DNA of 64,000 nt. Origin: Acidobacteriota bacterium (GTDB lineage Bacteria > Acidobacteriota > Blastocatellia > Pyrinomonadales > Pyrinomonadaceae). Made by a program: the position numbers and the translations under genes. Below, one piece after another: positions 40,133-48,903 of the stretch. The number at the start of each line of letters is the position of its first letter. Within the stretch, counting starts at the first letter, position 1. The DNA lies in assembly GCA_003223935.1 (NCBI GenBank), contig QHXQ01000049.1, positions 1 to 64,000 on the forward strand, given 5' to 3'. The notes beneath the pieces were generated by a model. The model made no database searches. It was not told the origin of the DNA and saw nothing but the letters and a program-made list of their open reading frames with translations.

Positions 40133-41779
40133 TTAAGCCTGCGCTACCTCTTCGGCTTGCGCTTGCACGTGCGCGCCGTCATTTGTTTGCTGACTCACCG
40201 ATTCGCTCGCCGCCTGCGTGTCTATGTGGCTCTCCTGAAGCGCGCGCCAACGATGACCGGCGCGTGCGAGTAGTTCATCTGCGGCACGGGGGCCGTCGCT
40301 GCCGGCCGCGTAGTTGGGAAACGGCGGCGCAGCAGCTTGCGCCCAAGCCTCTTCAATCGGCGTGATGAGTCGCCATTCGGCTTCGGTCTCATCGCGGCGC
40401 GTGAAGAGTGTGGCGTCGCCTTGCAAAGCGTCGAGCAGGAGCGTTTCGTAAGCTGCGGCCGTGCGCACTCCGAAGCCTGACTCGTAGTTGAAGACCATGT
40501 GGACTGTGCCCGCATGCATCTCCATACCGGGCAACTTGGTGGCAATCGTAACGGTCATGCCTTCGTCCGGTTGAATGCGCAGGACGATCACGTTCGGCTC
40601 GATCCGGTCTTCGGGCGTGCGGGCAAAGAGCGCTTGCGGCGTGCGCTTGAAATGGATCGCGATCTCCGAAACTTTATCTGCCAGACGCTTGCCCGTGCGC
40701 ACGTAGAAAGGCACGCCGGCCCAACGCCAGTTCTCGATACAGAACTCGACCGCCACAAACGTCTCCGTGTTTGAATCTTTCTTCACGCCCTGCTCATTAC
40801 GATACGCGGGCACTTGTTGGCCTTCAACCGTGCCCGCGCCGTATTGCCCGCGCACGGTCTTGCGGGTCACATCATCCGGCGTCATCGGCCGGATCGAGCG
40901 AAAGACCTGCACCTTCTCTTCGCGTACGGAATCCGCATCGAACGCGACGGGCGGCTCCATCGCCGTGAGCGCGAGCAGTTGCAGCAGGTGATTGGCCACC
41001 ATATCGCGTAGCGCACCCGCCTCTTCGTAGTAGCCCGCGCGCCCGCCGATGCCGAGCGTTTCGGCGGCGGTGATTTCAACGTAATCAATATAGTTGCGAT
41101 TCCAGACCGGCTCGAAGATTGAATTGCCGAAGCGAAAGACGAGTATGTTCTGGACGGTCTCTTTGCCAAGATAGTGATCAATGCGAAAGACTTGATGCTC
41201 GTTGAAAACAGATGCGATCTCTGCGTTCAAGCTCTGCGCCGATGCCAGATCGCGCCCGAACGGTTTTTCGATGATGATGCGCGACCAACCGTGCTCTTCA
41301 TTATTGAGACCAGCCGCGCCGAGATGCTTGACCATGACGGGCGCGAGCGATGGCGGCGTCGAAAAATAGAAGAGACGATTACGCGCCGCATTCGGTGCGA
41401 TCTGTTCGTGTAGTTTCTCGCTGCGGGTGGCGACTTCGTTGTAGATCGCGTCGGTCGTCAAGTCGCCGGTCGTGTAGGTGAGATGCGCGGCGAACTCTTG
41501 CCATTTCGCGTCGTTGAATTCGTCAACGTCTTCAGACTTCTCCGCGCCCTCGCGCATCTGCGCGCGAAACTCTTCGTCCGACCAAGTGGACTGCCCGACG
41601 CCGAGCACGGCGAAGTTGCGTTTGAGACAACCGGCGTGGAAAAGATCGTAGAGCGCGGGGATGAGTTTGCGTTTACTGAGATCGCCGGACGCCCCGAAGA
41701 TGACGATCACGCATGATTCGACTTCCGGCAACGGCGCACGCTCGCACGGCGCAACCACGCCTTCAACTTTTGCTGACAT
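40133..41779 (-). CDS. zwf: Glucose-6-phosphate dehydrogenase
   Basis: A 548-residue enzyme. The N-terminal Rossmann motif is IFGASGDLSKRKLIPALYDL (about residue 28), and the active-site motif RIDHYLGKETVQNILVFRFGN lies at about 200. Both are diagnostic of Zwf. It oxidises glucose 6-phosphate to 6-phosphogluconolactone with NAD(P)+, the entry of the pentose phosphate path. The C-terminal 35 residues are low-complexity (Gln/Ala/Glu-rich) and an unusual extension. It lies downstream of gnd on the same strand, with a heptamer hairpin in the gap, so transcription may be partly separate. Start ATG 41779. A 12-bp terminator stem follows the stop. Confidence 0.96.
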   Translation of the reverse strand: MSAKVEGVVAPCERAPLPEVESCVIVIFGASGDLSKRKLIPALYDLFHAGCLKRNFAVLGVGQSTWSDEEFRAQMREGAEKSEDVDEFNDAKWQEFAAHLTYTTGDLTTDAIYNEVATRSEKLHEQIAPNAARNRLFYFSTPPSLAPVMVKHLGAAGLNNEEHGWSRIIIEKPFGRDLASAQSLNAEIASVFNEHQVFRIDHYLGKETVQNILVFRFGNSIFEPVWNRNYIDYVEITAAETLGIGGRAGYYEEAGALRDMVANHLLQLLALTAMEPPVAFDADSVREEKVQVFRSIRPMTPDDVTRKTVRGQYGAGTVEGQQVPAYRNEQGVKKDSNTETFVAVEFCIENWRWAGVPFYVRTGKRLADKVSEIAIHFKRTPQALFARTPEDRIEPNVIVLRIQPDEGMTVTIATKLPGMEMHAGTVHMVFNYESGFGVRTAAAYETLLLDALQGDATLFTRRDETEAEWRLITPIEEAWAQAAAPPFPNYAAGSDGPRAADELLARAGHRWRALQESHIDTQAASESVSQQTNDGAHVQAQAEEVAQA

Positions 41780-41793
41780 GCCTTGAACCTACT

Positions 41794-41877
41794 AAAAACA
41801 GTGACAAGTGACAAGTGACGAGTGGCGAGTTAAAACCTTTGTCTTTGCTCGTCACTCGTCACTCGTCACTGTTTTTT
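41794..41877. repeat. Heptamer hairpin D (GTGACAA units), zwf-gnd gap
   Basis: Left arm 7-mers GTGACAA, GTGACAA, GTGACGA, GTGGCGA; right arm GCTCGTC, ACTCGTC, ACTCGTC, ACTG. A-run AAAAAC on the left and TTTTTT on the right complete the pairing, so the element can end transcription in either direction. It lies between gnd and zwf and its right edge touches the gnd stop. Confidence 0.85.
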
Positions 41878-43330
41878 ACTTGCCTGCGGCCAAGCTCGCC
41901 CAGTCTGTGTGGACGAAGCCGGCGTCGGGTTTGTCTGTGCGCTCGTAGGTGTGCGCGCCGAAGAAATCGCGCTGCGCTTGCGTCAGGTTCTGCGGCAAGT
42001 CGGCAGTGCGATAGCTGTCGTAGTAGTTGAGCGCGGCCGACATCGCGGGCACGGGGATGCCCAGATGCTGCGCGGTCATCACGGCGCGCCGCCAAGAGTT
42101 TTGCGCGCGGCGCATGTGCCCGCTGAACTCTTTGTCGAGGAGCAGATTCGGCAGGTCGCGTTTGCGCTCGTAAGCCTGCATGATCGTGTCGAGGAAGACG
42201 GCGCGGATGATGCAACCGCCCTTCCAGATGCGCGCCATCTCTTTGAGATTGATCTTCCAGTTGAACTCGCGCGAGCCGACGGCGATCAAGTGCATGCCTT
42301 GCGCGTAGGAACAGATCTTCGACGCATACAAAGCATCGTGCACGGCTTGAATGAGTTTTTTGCGGTCGCCGCGAAAACGACGCGCGCGCGGGCCCTTGAG
42401 CTTCTTCGCCGCCTTAACGCGCTCGTCCTTCATCGAAGAGAGCACGCGCGCGTCAATCGCCGCCGCGATGGTCGGGATGGCGACGCCGAGATCGAGCGCG
42501 ACTTGCGCCGTCCACTTGCCCGTACCCTTCTGTCCGGCCTTATCAAGCACGAGATCAACGAGCGGCTGGCCGGTCTCAGGGTCTTTGACGGTGAAGACTT
42601 TCGCTGTGATCTCGATCAAGAACGACTCAAGCGGCCCGCGATTCCACTCGGCAAAGGTGTCTGCGAGTTCCGTGTCGCCCATCTCCAAAGCACGGCGCAG
42701 AATGTCGTAGGCTTCGGCGATGAGTTGCATGTCGCCGTACTCGATGCCGTTGTGCACCATCTTGACGTAATGGCCCGCGCCATCCGGCCCGACGTGCGTC
42801 ACGCACGCGCCGGAGTCGGTCTTGGCAGCGATGCTTTCAAGTATGGGTTGCAGCGCGTTCCAAGCATCGGTCGAACCGCCGGGCATCAAAGATGGGCCGT
42901 ATCGCGCGCCCTCTTCGCCGCCTGAGACGCCCATGCCGACGAAGTTCAGATTCTCTGCGCGCAGGGCCGCCTCGCGGCGCTGTGTGTCTTTGAACCAAGA
43001 GTTGCCGCCGTCAATCAAGATGTCGCCGGTTTCAAGAAGCGGCTTGATCTTCTCGATGGTCATGTCCACGGGCGCGCCCGCCTTGATCATCATCATGATG
43101 CGGCGCGGGCGTTGGAGCGCATGCACGAACTCCTCGAAAGTCTTCGTGCCGGTGAATTGGTGGCCTTCGCCGTGTTTGCTGATGAAACGATCAACCCAAT
43201 CGCCTTCCAGATTCCAGACCGCTACGGGGAAGCCGTGCTCTTCGACGTTAAGGGCCAGATTCTCGCCCATCACACCGAGTCCGATCATACCGAACTGTGC
43301 GGGCGCTGCGCCTGTCTCTGTCGCTGACAT
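41876..43330 (-). CDS. gnd: 6-phosphogluconate dehydrogenase (decarboxylating)
   Basis: A 484-residue enzyme from ATG 43330. The NADP-binding motif is MIGLGVMGENLALNVEEHG (about residue 15), the substrate motif is VSGGEEGARYGPSLMPGG (about 127) and the catalytic Lys/His segment HYVKMVHNGIEYGDMQLI follows at about 183. Length matches the long homodimeric class. It makes ribulose 5-phosphate, CO2 and NADPH. With zwf it completes the oxidative branch in the usual gene order, although a dedicated lactonase is not seen between them. The divergent TPR gene starts 163 bp away. Confidence 0.97.
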   Translation of the reverse strand: MSATETGAAPAQFGMIGLGVMGENLALNVEEHGFPVAVWNLEGDWVDRFISKHGEGHQFTGTKTFEEFVHALQRPRRIMMMIKAGAPVDMTIEKIKPLLETGDILIDGGNSWFKDTQRREAALRAENLNFVGMGVSGGEEGARYGPSLMPGGSTDAWNALQPILESIAAKTDSGACVTHVGPDGAGHYVKMVHNGIEYGDMQLIAEAYDILRRALEMGDTELADTFAEWNRGPLESFLIEITAKVFTVKDPETGQPLVDLVLDKAGQKGTGKWTAQVALDLGVAIPTIAAAIDARVLSSMKDERVKAAKKLKGPRARRFRGDRKKLIQAVHDALYASKICSYAQGMHLIAVGSREFNWKINLKEMARIWKGGCIIRAVFLDTIMQAYERKRDLPNLLLDKEFSGHMRRAQNSWRRAVMTAQHLGIPVPAMSAALNYYDSYRTADLPQNLTQAQRDFFGAHTYERTDKPDAGFVHTDWASLAAGK

Positions 43331-43421
43331 AATTTTTCGCTCAACTTTCTGTCGTCAAGATAGTGGCCAACGGAATTGCTCGCGAAAAGCGCGGGCCGAC
43401 TGTAGGTATTGGCGGCCCGGT

Positions 43422-43451
43422 TTGACTGCGGTTGGAGATTATTCCCATAAT
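43422..43451 (+). promoter_or_regulatory. Sigma-70-type promoter ahead of TPR lipoprotein gene
   Basis: TTGACT at 43422-43427 and CATAAT at 43446-43451 are separated by 18 bp. Each hexamer matches the consensus at five of six positions, and the ATG is about 40 bp further on. It lies in the divergent gap between gnd and the TPR gene. Confidence 0.6.
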
Positions 43452-43493
43452 GCTCTCACTTAGCAACATTTTTTCGGAAGCGAGTCTAATTAA

Positions 43494-44486
43494 ATGAGAC
43501 ATCTGCCCAAGGTGATCGTGTTTGTTTTAGCCCTTGCGCTCCTGCAAATCACTTGTAAAAAGACCACGCCGCAGGCCAATCAGAACGCAAATCAGACGGC
43601 CGCAAACACGGCGACGCCTGCGCCGACCGTCTCCGAACAGGAACTGCAACAGGTGAAACAGACTTTTGAGAAGGAGATGAAAGACGAGCCGGGCAACCTG
43701 CATTACAACATGGGCAACGTCTATGTTGTGGCGGGCAAATACCAAGAGGCGATTAACGAATATCAGCAGGCGCTCCAGATCGATCCGAAAGACTCTGACT
43801 CTTACGTCCACATGGGCGACGCCTACCTTGGACTTAAACAGAATGATCAGGCACTCGCTGCTTATCAGAAGGCGCTTGCGGTCAATCCAAAGAACGCGGA
43901 CGCCTACGTTCATATTGGCGATTTCTACAGCCGCGCTAATCAAGCGGACGAATCGCTCAAGGCTTATCGTCAAGCCGTGAGCATGAACCCGAAGGACGCG
44001 ACGGCGCAGTTTCGGCTGGGTGATGCGCTGCGCCACTTCGGGCAACCGCAGGAGGCGGTCAAAGCTTATCAACAGGCCGTGCGGCTGAAACCCGATTACG
44101 CTGAAGCCTACTTCAGTCTCGGCAACGCTTATGATCAGTTGAACCAACCGAAGCAGGCGCTCGACGCATACAAGAATGCAGCAAAGTATAACGACAAAGA
44201 CAACGACGCATGGTTCAATCTAGGCAACTCGTATAATCGGCTGCATCAAACGGACGAGGCGATCAAAGCGTTGCGTAAAGCTATTGAACTAAAACCCGAC
44301 GATGCCGATGCGCGCCGCGTGCTCGGCTTTCTCTACTTGCAGCAGGGCGACAAACGGGCGGCGCAGGAGCAGTACAACGCGCTCAAGAGTCTGAATCCGC
44401 AATTCGCCGCTGCCTTGAGCGACGCGATCAATAAGCCGCCGGACACAACGGGTAAGCCGGTGGATACAACCAAAAAGCAGCCGTAA
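43494..44486 (+). CDS. TPR repeat protein, exported
   Basis: A 330-residue protein from ATG 43494. The N-terminus is hydrophobic (VIVFVLALALLQITCKK); the Cys after QIT could be a lipoprotein site, but the usual small residue before it is Thr, so this is uncertain. A Gln/Asn/Thr/Ala linker follows to about residue 48. About seven TPR units cover residues 60-310, each like YQEAINEYQQALQIDPKDSD. The C-terminal 25 residues are Thr/Lys/Pro-rich. TPR proteins give protein docking surfaces; in this lineage exported ones may anchor cell-envelope complexes. It has a good promoter upstream and is followed by a second TPR lipoprotein gene with a strong hairpin between them. Confidence 0.85.
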   Translation: MRHLPKVIVFVLALALLQITCKKTTPQANQNANQTAANTATPAPTVSEQELQQVKQTFEKEMKDEPGNLHYNMGNVYVVAGKYQEAINEYQQALQIDPKDSDSYVHMGDAYLGLKQNDQALAAYQKALAVNPKNADAYVHIGDFYSRANQADESLKAYRQAVSMNPKDATAQFRLGDALRHFGQPQEAVKAYQQAVRLKPDYAEAYFSLGNAYDQLNQPKQALDAYKNAAKYNDKDNDAWFNLGNSYNRLHQTDEAIKALRKAIELKPDDADARRVLGFLYLQQGDKRAAQEQYNALKSLNPQFAAALSDAINKPPDTTGKPVDTTKKQP

Positions 44487-44634
44487 GCTTCGGCTTCGCG
44501 CGCCATCTGCGTGCTATTCGCAATCCTTGCGTCTGTCTCGCTTTCATAATGCGACCGCAACGGGTTCGCAACCAACACAAGCGCGCGAGCCTGTATCTTC
44601 TCAGCATCCTTTTACGGCAACTGGACGGACACGC

Positions 44635-44667
44635 GGGGTGGCAGGCTTTGGGGGAGCTTGCCACCCC
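44635..44667 (+). terminator. Terminator between the TPR genes
   Basis: GGGGTGGCA (44635-44643) and TGCCACCCC (44659-44667) make a 9-bp stem with a G-rich loop and are followed by ACTTCCTTTTG. It lies in the 277-bp gap after the first TPR gene. The rest of the gap shows no gene. Confidence 0.65.
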
Positions 44668-44763
44668 ACTTCCTTTTGCCAGCAAATCTACGTTTGACTC
44701 CGCCCGACCGTTTAGCATAGAACAGAGCCGCCTGTTCATCCATACTTTCGTTCGACAGCAAAC

Positions 44764-45504
44764 ATGAGATTCAAACTGTTCGTCGTCGCTTGCGTCTGCC
44801 TGTGTATTGGTCTCAACGGTTGCACACGCGGCGGGCGCACGACACAGACCAATATCGCGCCGACGCCGGCCGACGGCACAGACAACACGGGTCTGCCGCA
44901 ACCGCAAGATGCCGCAGGCTACGTCGCGCTCGGCAATGCTCTGTATCAGAAGGATCAGGATGAAAAGGCCGTCGCAGCTTATCAGCAGGCGCTCAAACTC
45001 AATCCGAACTACGCCGAAGCTTATCTCAAATTGGGTCTCACCTATCGCGTGCTCGGGCAGAAGAAAGAAGCCGACGAAGCCTACGAAAAGGCGGTCAAGG
45101 CTTACGAGCAAGCGGCCAAGGCAGACGCGAAAGATACATCCGCGCTGCTCAACCTCGCCGAAGCCTACAGTCACACGGGCGAATACCAGAAAGCAGTTGA
45201 CACATACAAGCGCGCCCAGAAACTCCAAGACCTCGACAGCGAGACCTACTACAATCTCGGCGAAGCCTACACCAAACTCGCCCGCTACAAAGAAGCGATG
45301 GACGCCTACCAACACGCCCTTGATCTAGACCCGGACCTCTTCCGCGCCAGCGAAGCCCTCGAACGGGCCAAAGAGGGCAACCAGCGCGTCGAAGAAGGGC
45401 GCAAAGCTTACGAGCAACAACTCAAACGCCAACAGGCGAACGCCAACAATCAGAACACAAATCAAGCAAACACCAGCAACACTGCCGGCAACAGCAATCA
45501 TTGA
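44764..45504 (+). CDS. TPR repeat lipoprotein
   Basis: A 246-residue protein from ATG 44764. MRFKLFVVACVCLCIGLNGC ends in a good lipobox (LNGC), so Cys20 should carry the lipid. A Thr/Ala-rich linker leads to about five TPR units (residues 55-215), such as GYVALGNALYQKDQDEKAV, YAEAYLKLGLTYRVLG and so on. The tail is very Gln/Asn-rich (YEQQLKRQQANANNQNTNQ) and likely disordered. Anchored in the inner or outer membrane, it probably acts as a docking partner. The sequence is similar in plan to the upstream TPR protein, suggesting a duplication. It ends 20 bp before the tail of a divergently read SDR gene. Confidence 0.85.
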   Translation: MRFKLFVVACVCLCIGLNGCTRGGRTTQTNIAPTPADGTDNTGLPQPQDAAGYVALGNALYQKDQDEKAVAAYQQALKLNPNYAEAYLKLGLTYRVLGQKKEADEAYEKAVKAYEQAAKADAKDTSALLNLAEAYSHTGEYQKAVDTYKRAQKLQDLDSETYYNLGEAYTKLARYKEAMDAYQHALDLDPDLFRASEALERAKEGNQRVEEGRKAYEQQLKRQQANANNQNTNQANTSNTAGNSNH

Positions 45505-45524
45505 GACGGACGTGCACATGCGCT

Positions 45525-46298
45525 CTAGCGCGCACAGGTCTGCGCGCGTCCGCCGTCAATTGAGTAGGTTGCGCCGGTGATCCATGTGGCGCGGTCGGAG
45601 GCGAGGAAGAGGATCAGTTCGGCGACTTCCGTTGGCGTGCCGACGCGCCCGATTGGGTGTGTGGTGCGCGAGCGTTCGAGGAAGGCAGCGTAATTTTCTT
45701 CGTCCATGCCGCCGCGCCTGTGTATCTCTGTGCGGACGACGCCGGGGTTGACGGCGTTGACGCGTATGCCGTCGGCGGCGAGTTCGAGGGCAGTGCAGCG
45801 TGTCAGTTGATCCACGCCGGCTTTTGAGACGCAATAAGCGAGCACGCCGGGAAAGGCGCGCAGGCCTGTGACGCTCGACACGTTGACGATGTTGCCCGGT
45901 CGCCGCTTCAGATGCGGCACAGCCATTTGCATCAGATGAAAGACTGCGCGCAGGTTGACGTTCAGCATCTCGTCCCAAGCAGCGAGCGTCGTCGTCTCGA
46001 TTGTGCCGTTGCTCAGGATGCCGGCGGCGTTGACGAGCACATCCAAGCCGCCGAAGCGTGCGACCGTCTCAGTTAACGCGCGCTCCGCTTCCGCTTCAAT
46101 CGTCACATCGGCCGCAACGACCAAACTCTCGCGCCCCTGCTCTGCTAACACGCGCTCGACCTCTTGCAACGCTTCGCGCCCGCGCCCGACGAGCGCGACC
46201 CGCGCGCCCTCGCTTGCAAACCGCAACGCCGTCGCGCGCCCGATCCCTGAACTCGCGCCCGTCACAAGCACGTTTTGATTTTTTAATTCCTCGCCCAT
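45525..46298 (-). CDS. Short-chain dehydrogenase/reductase (SDR)
   Basis: A 257-residue SDR. I take the ATG at 46298 (MGEELKNQNVLVTGASSGIG), with a GAGG upstream; the longer frame to 46349 has no support. The cofactor loop is GASSGIG, then the NAAG motif (LVNAAGILSNG), the catalytic Ser in NVSSVTGL and the YCVSK pair (Tyr-x-x-x-Lys) follow, all in usual order. Ends in ITGATYSIDGG, typical of the classic 3-oxoacyl-ACP-reductase-like group. Substrate not evident. It is tail-to-tail with the TPR gene and 17 bp from the end of the DUF5615 toxin gene. Confidence 0.92.
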   Translation of the reverse strand: MGEELKNQNVLVTGASSGIGRATALRFASEGARVALVGRGREALQEVERVLAEQGRESLVVAADVTIEAEAERALTETVARFGGLDVLVNAAGILSNGTIETTTLAAWDEMLNVNLRAVFHLMQMAVPHLKRRPGNIVNVSSVTGLRAFPGVLAYCVSKAGVDQLTRCTALELAADGIRVNAVNPGVVRTEIHRRGGMDEENYAAFLERSRTTHPIGRVGTPTEVAELILFLASDRATWITGATYSIDGGRAQTCAR

Positions 46299-46315
46299 CC
46301 GTTTACCTCGCGGCG

Positions 46316-46666
46316 TCATAAAGGTAGATGACGAATGATGTTCACCCATTCATCATTCGCGCTGCAAGCGATTATCAACTCCAAATCTTCAATCACGCGA
46401 TGAAGCGGCAAACTGCGCGGCGCAATAATAAGCCCTGCGATATTGATGCCCTGATTCATAAGCTCGGCCGCGTGCGTCGGCATGGTTGTGTGGTCATGCG
46501 TAACAATGGTGCGACCGGCTTGCGCTGCCCAAGTTAATAGCTGCGGGTCAGTCGCGGCGCTCATACCGATTTCATAGGCTGTGACGGCATCAAGCTGCGG
46601 AATGCGGCGTGCCAAGCCACGCAGGATGTCGTGGTCAAGGTCCTGATCTATTAACAGACGCAACAA
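46316..46666 (-). CDS. DUF5615 PIN-like toxin
   Basis: A 116-residue protein of the DUF5615/Mut7-C-like PIN fold. Opening LRLLIDQDLDHDILRGL gives the first acidic residues, and TIVTHDHTTMPTHAAELMNQG carries the second Asp/His region of the PIN-like centre. These proteins are predicted RNases and act as toxins when paired with DUF433 antitoxins. The start is weak: the frame begins with TTG at 46666 and no clear ribosome binding site lies upstream. That may fit tight coupling to the antitoxin gene, which ends 8 bp before it. The pair order antitoxin-toxin and opposite charge fit a type II module. Confidence 0.8.
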   Translation of the reverse strand: MLRLLIDQDLDHDILRGLARRIPQLDAVTAYEIGMSAATDPQLLTWAAQAGRTIVTHDHTTMPTHAAELMNQGINIAGLIIAPRSLPLHRVIEDLELIIACSANDEWVNIIRHLPL

Positions 46667-46674
46667 GTTATTTG

Positions 46675-47025
46675 TCAGGGCTGTTTAAGTTCGGCTTTGC
46701 GGGTCAGCAAGCGCGCGCGGAGTTCAGCGGTTCTTTTTTGCATTTGAGGATCGGATTCTATTTGCTGTTGTATCGCATCGCCCTTGGCCTCTTGTTGCTG
46801 GAGGTACTCTTCGATAGCTGCTTCGTTCTTTAGATAGTAAGCAATCGCGGCGTAAACGTCTGCCAACTCAAGCCCCGGAAATTTTTGGACGATCTGTTCG
46901 GCGGATGCGCCAAGCTTGTAATGATGCACAACCGAATCTAGGCTCACACGCGAATCCGCAATGCGGATTGTGCCGTCTTCGGTCAAGCGCAAAGGCAACG
47001 TTTGAGTTGTTTCTAGTGTTGTCAT
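46675..47025 (-). CDS. DUF433 antitoxin-like protein
   Basis: A 116-residue protein starting at ATG 47025. Residues about 15-75 match DUF433, a small HTH-like fold: TIRIADSRVSLDSVVHHYKL, then GASAEQIVQKFPGLELADVYAAI, the core. The remainder is a charged helix with Gln/Glu (EEYLQQQEAKGDAIQQQIE) that could wrap the toxin. DUF433 genes next to DUF5615 are recognised toxin-antitoxin pairs, usually autoregulated by the antitoxin at its own promoter. The toxin follows after 8 bp on the same strand. Confidence 0.85.
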   Translation of the reverse strand: MTTLETTQTLPLRLTEDGTIRIADSRVSLDSVVHHYKLGASAEQIVQKFPGLELADVYAAIAYYLKNEAAIEEYLQQQEAKGDAIQQQIESDPQMQKRTAELRARLLTRKAELKQP

Positions 47026-47113
47026 GTGTTACCGGCCTGCTAGTGCAGTCTAATGCTTTAGACCATATTTTTCTAGCTCATAAGATGAACCCAAACAGAC
47101 GGCTTCATCATCT

Positions 47114-48799
47114 TCAATCTCTGGTCAACTGCCGGTACTTAATGCGGTGCGGTTGGTCGGCGGCAGCGCCAAGTCGCGCGTGCCGGTCGGCTTCGTATTC
47201 GGTGTAGTTGCCGTCGAAGAAGACGACGCGGCTCTCGCCTTCAAAGGCGAGGATGTGCGTGGCGATGCGGTCGAGAAACCAACGGTCGTGGCTGATGATG
47301 ACGGCGCAACCGGCAAAGTTCTCCAATGCCGCTTCGAGCGCACGCATCGTGTTGATGTCGAGATCGTTGGTCGGCTCGTCCAAGAGCAAGACGTTCGCGC
47401 CCTCCTTCAAGACCTTCGCTAGATGAACGCGGTTGCGCTCGCCACCTGATAGTGCGCCGACCTTCTTCTGCTGATCCGTGCCCGCGAAGTTGAAGCGCGC
47501 CACGTAAGCGCGCGAGTTCACTTGCCTGCTGCCGAGCGCGATCACATCTTGCCCTTCGGAAATTTCTTCCCAGATCGTCTTATCGGGAGCAAGCGTGGCG
47601 CGGCTTTGATCCACGTAGCCGAGTTTTACGGTCTCGCCGACGCGGATCGAACCTTCGTCCGGCGTCTCTTGGCCTGCGATCAGACGAAAGAGCGTCGTCT
47701 TGCCCGCACCGTTTGGGCCGATGATGCCGACGATGCCGCCGGGTGGAAGCTTGAACGTTAGAGCATCAATCAACAGACGCGCGCCGTAAGCTTTGCTCAC
47801 GTCCTGCGCTTCGATGACGACGTTGCCGAGCCGCGGCCCCGGCGGAATGTAAATCTCAAGCTCTGCGGCGCGCCGCTCGCTCTCTTGACTGACGAGCGCC
47901 TCGTAAGCGTTGATGCGCGCTTTCGATTTCGCGTGGCGCGCCTTCGGCGTCATCCTGATCCACTCAAGCTCACGCTCCAGCGTCTTGCGCCGTTCGCTCT
48001 CGGTCTTCTCTTCGCGCGCGAGGCGCTGCTGTTTCTGTTCGAGCCAAGACGAATAATTGCCGTGCCAAGGGATGCCCTGCCCGCGATCAAGTTCGAGAAT
48101 CCATTCGGCCACGTTGTCGAGAAAATAACGATCATGCGTGACGGCGATGACCGTGCCCGGATATTTCTGCAAGTGCTGTTCGAGCCATGCGACCGACTCC
48201 GCATCGAGATGATTCGTCGGCTCGTCAAGCAGCAGTATGTCCGGCTGTTGCAAGAGCAGCCGACACAGCGCGACGCGGCGACGCTCGCCGCCCGACAGAA
48301 TTTTGACCGGCGTCTCGCCCGGCGGGCAGCGCAGCGCGTCCATCGCCAACTCTAGCCGGCTGTCTAAATCCCAAGCATCGGCCGCGTCGAGTTTCTCTTG
48401 CACCACGCCTTGTCGTTCCAAGAGCGTCGCCATCTCATCATCGGACATCGGCTGCGCAAACTGTTCGTTGATCTCCTCGAACTCTTTCAGCAGATCAACC
48501 GTCGCTTGCGCGCCCTCTTCGACCACCGCGCGCACGGTCTTCGTCTCGTCGAGTTGCGGCTCTTGTGCGAGAAAGCCGACGGTATAACCGGGCGAGAGCA
48601 CAGTCTCGCCGACGAACTCACGGTCTTCGCCCGCGATGATGCGCAGGAGCGACGATTTGCCCGAACCGTTCAAGCCGATGACGCCGATCTTCGCGCCGTA
48701 GAAATATGAAAGGTAGATGTCTTTGAGGACGGCGCGCTTGTCGTAATACTTACCCACGCCGACCATCGAGTAGATGACTTTATTTGGAGCGGTGGTCAT
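47114..48799 (-). CDS. ettA: Energy-dependent translational throttle protein EttA (ABC-F)
   Basis: A 561-residue ABC-F protein from ATG 48799. Two ATPase domains: Walker A GLNGSGKSSLLR (about residue 42) and signature LSGGERRRVALC (about 170), then Walker A GPNGAGKTTLFR (about 360) and signature LSGGERNRVHLAK. The linker contains the positively charged, Glu/Arg-rich EttA arm (RLAREEKTESERRKTLER). There are no transmembrane segments, as expected of the family. It works on the ribosome, gating the first peptide bond with ATP/ADP state (known for E. coli EttA). The opening YSMVGVGKYYDKRAVLKDIY is typical. It follows the DUF433 pair after a gap. Confidence 0.95.
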   Translation of the reverse strand: MTTAPNKVIYSMVGVGKYYDKRAVLKDIYLSYFYGAKIGVIGLNGSGKSSLLRIIAGEDREFVGETVLSPGYTVGFLAQEPQLDETKTVRAVVEEGAQATVDLLKEFEEINEQFAQPMSDDEMATLLERQGVVQEKLDAADAWDLDSRLELAMDALRCPPGETPVKILSGGERRRVALCRLLLQQPDILLLDEPTNHLDAESVAWLEQHLQKYPGTVIAVTHDRYFLDNVAEWILELDRGQGIPWHGNYSSWLEQKQQRLAREEKTESERRKTLERELEWIRMTPKARHAKSKARINAYEALVSQESERRAAELEIYIPPGPRLGNVVIEAQDVSKAYGARLLIDALTFKLPPGGIVGIIGPNGAGKTTLFRLIAGQETPDEGSIRVGETVKLGYVDQSRATLAPDKTIWEEISEGQDVIALGSRQVNSRAYVARFNFAGTDQQKKVGALSGGERNRVHLAKVLKEGANVLLLDEPTNDLDINTMRALEAALENFAGCAVIISHDRWFLDRIATHILAFEGESRVVFFDGNYTEYEADRHARLGAAADQPHRIKYRQLTRD

Positions 48800-48803
48800 A
48801 AGG

Positions 48804-48872
48804 CTGTTTTCAGTTTTCGGTTTTCAGTTTTTTAGTTTTCAACTTGCGAATCATCTGAAAACTGAAAACTAC
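48804..48872. repeat. Heptamer hairpin E (GTTTTCA units)
   Basis: 7-mers GTTTTCA, GTTTTCG, GTTTTCA, GTTTTTT are followed by the reverse theme CTGAAAA, CTGAAAA, CT. The arms are shorter and less even than in C or F. It lies between ettA and the HAD phosphatase gene. Confidence 0.7.
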
Positions 48873-48903
48873 TTCGTATCTTCGTTCGGCCGCGCGCCTT
48901 GCG

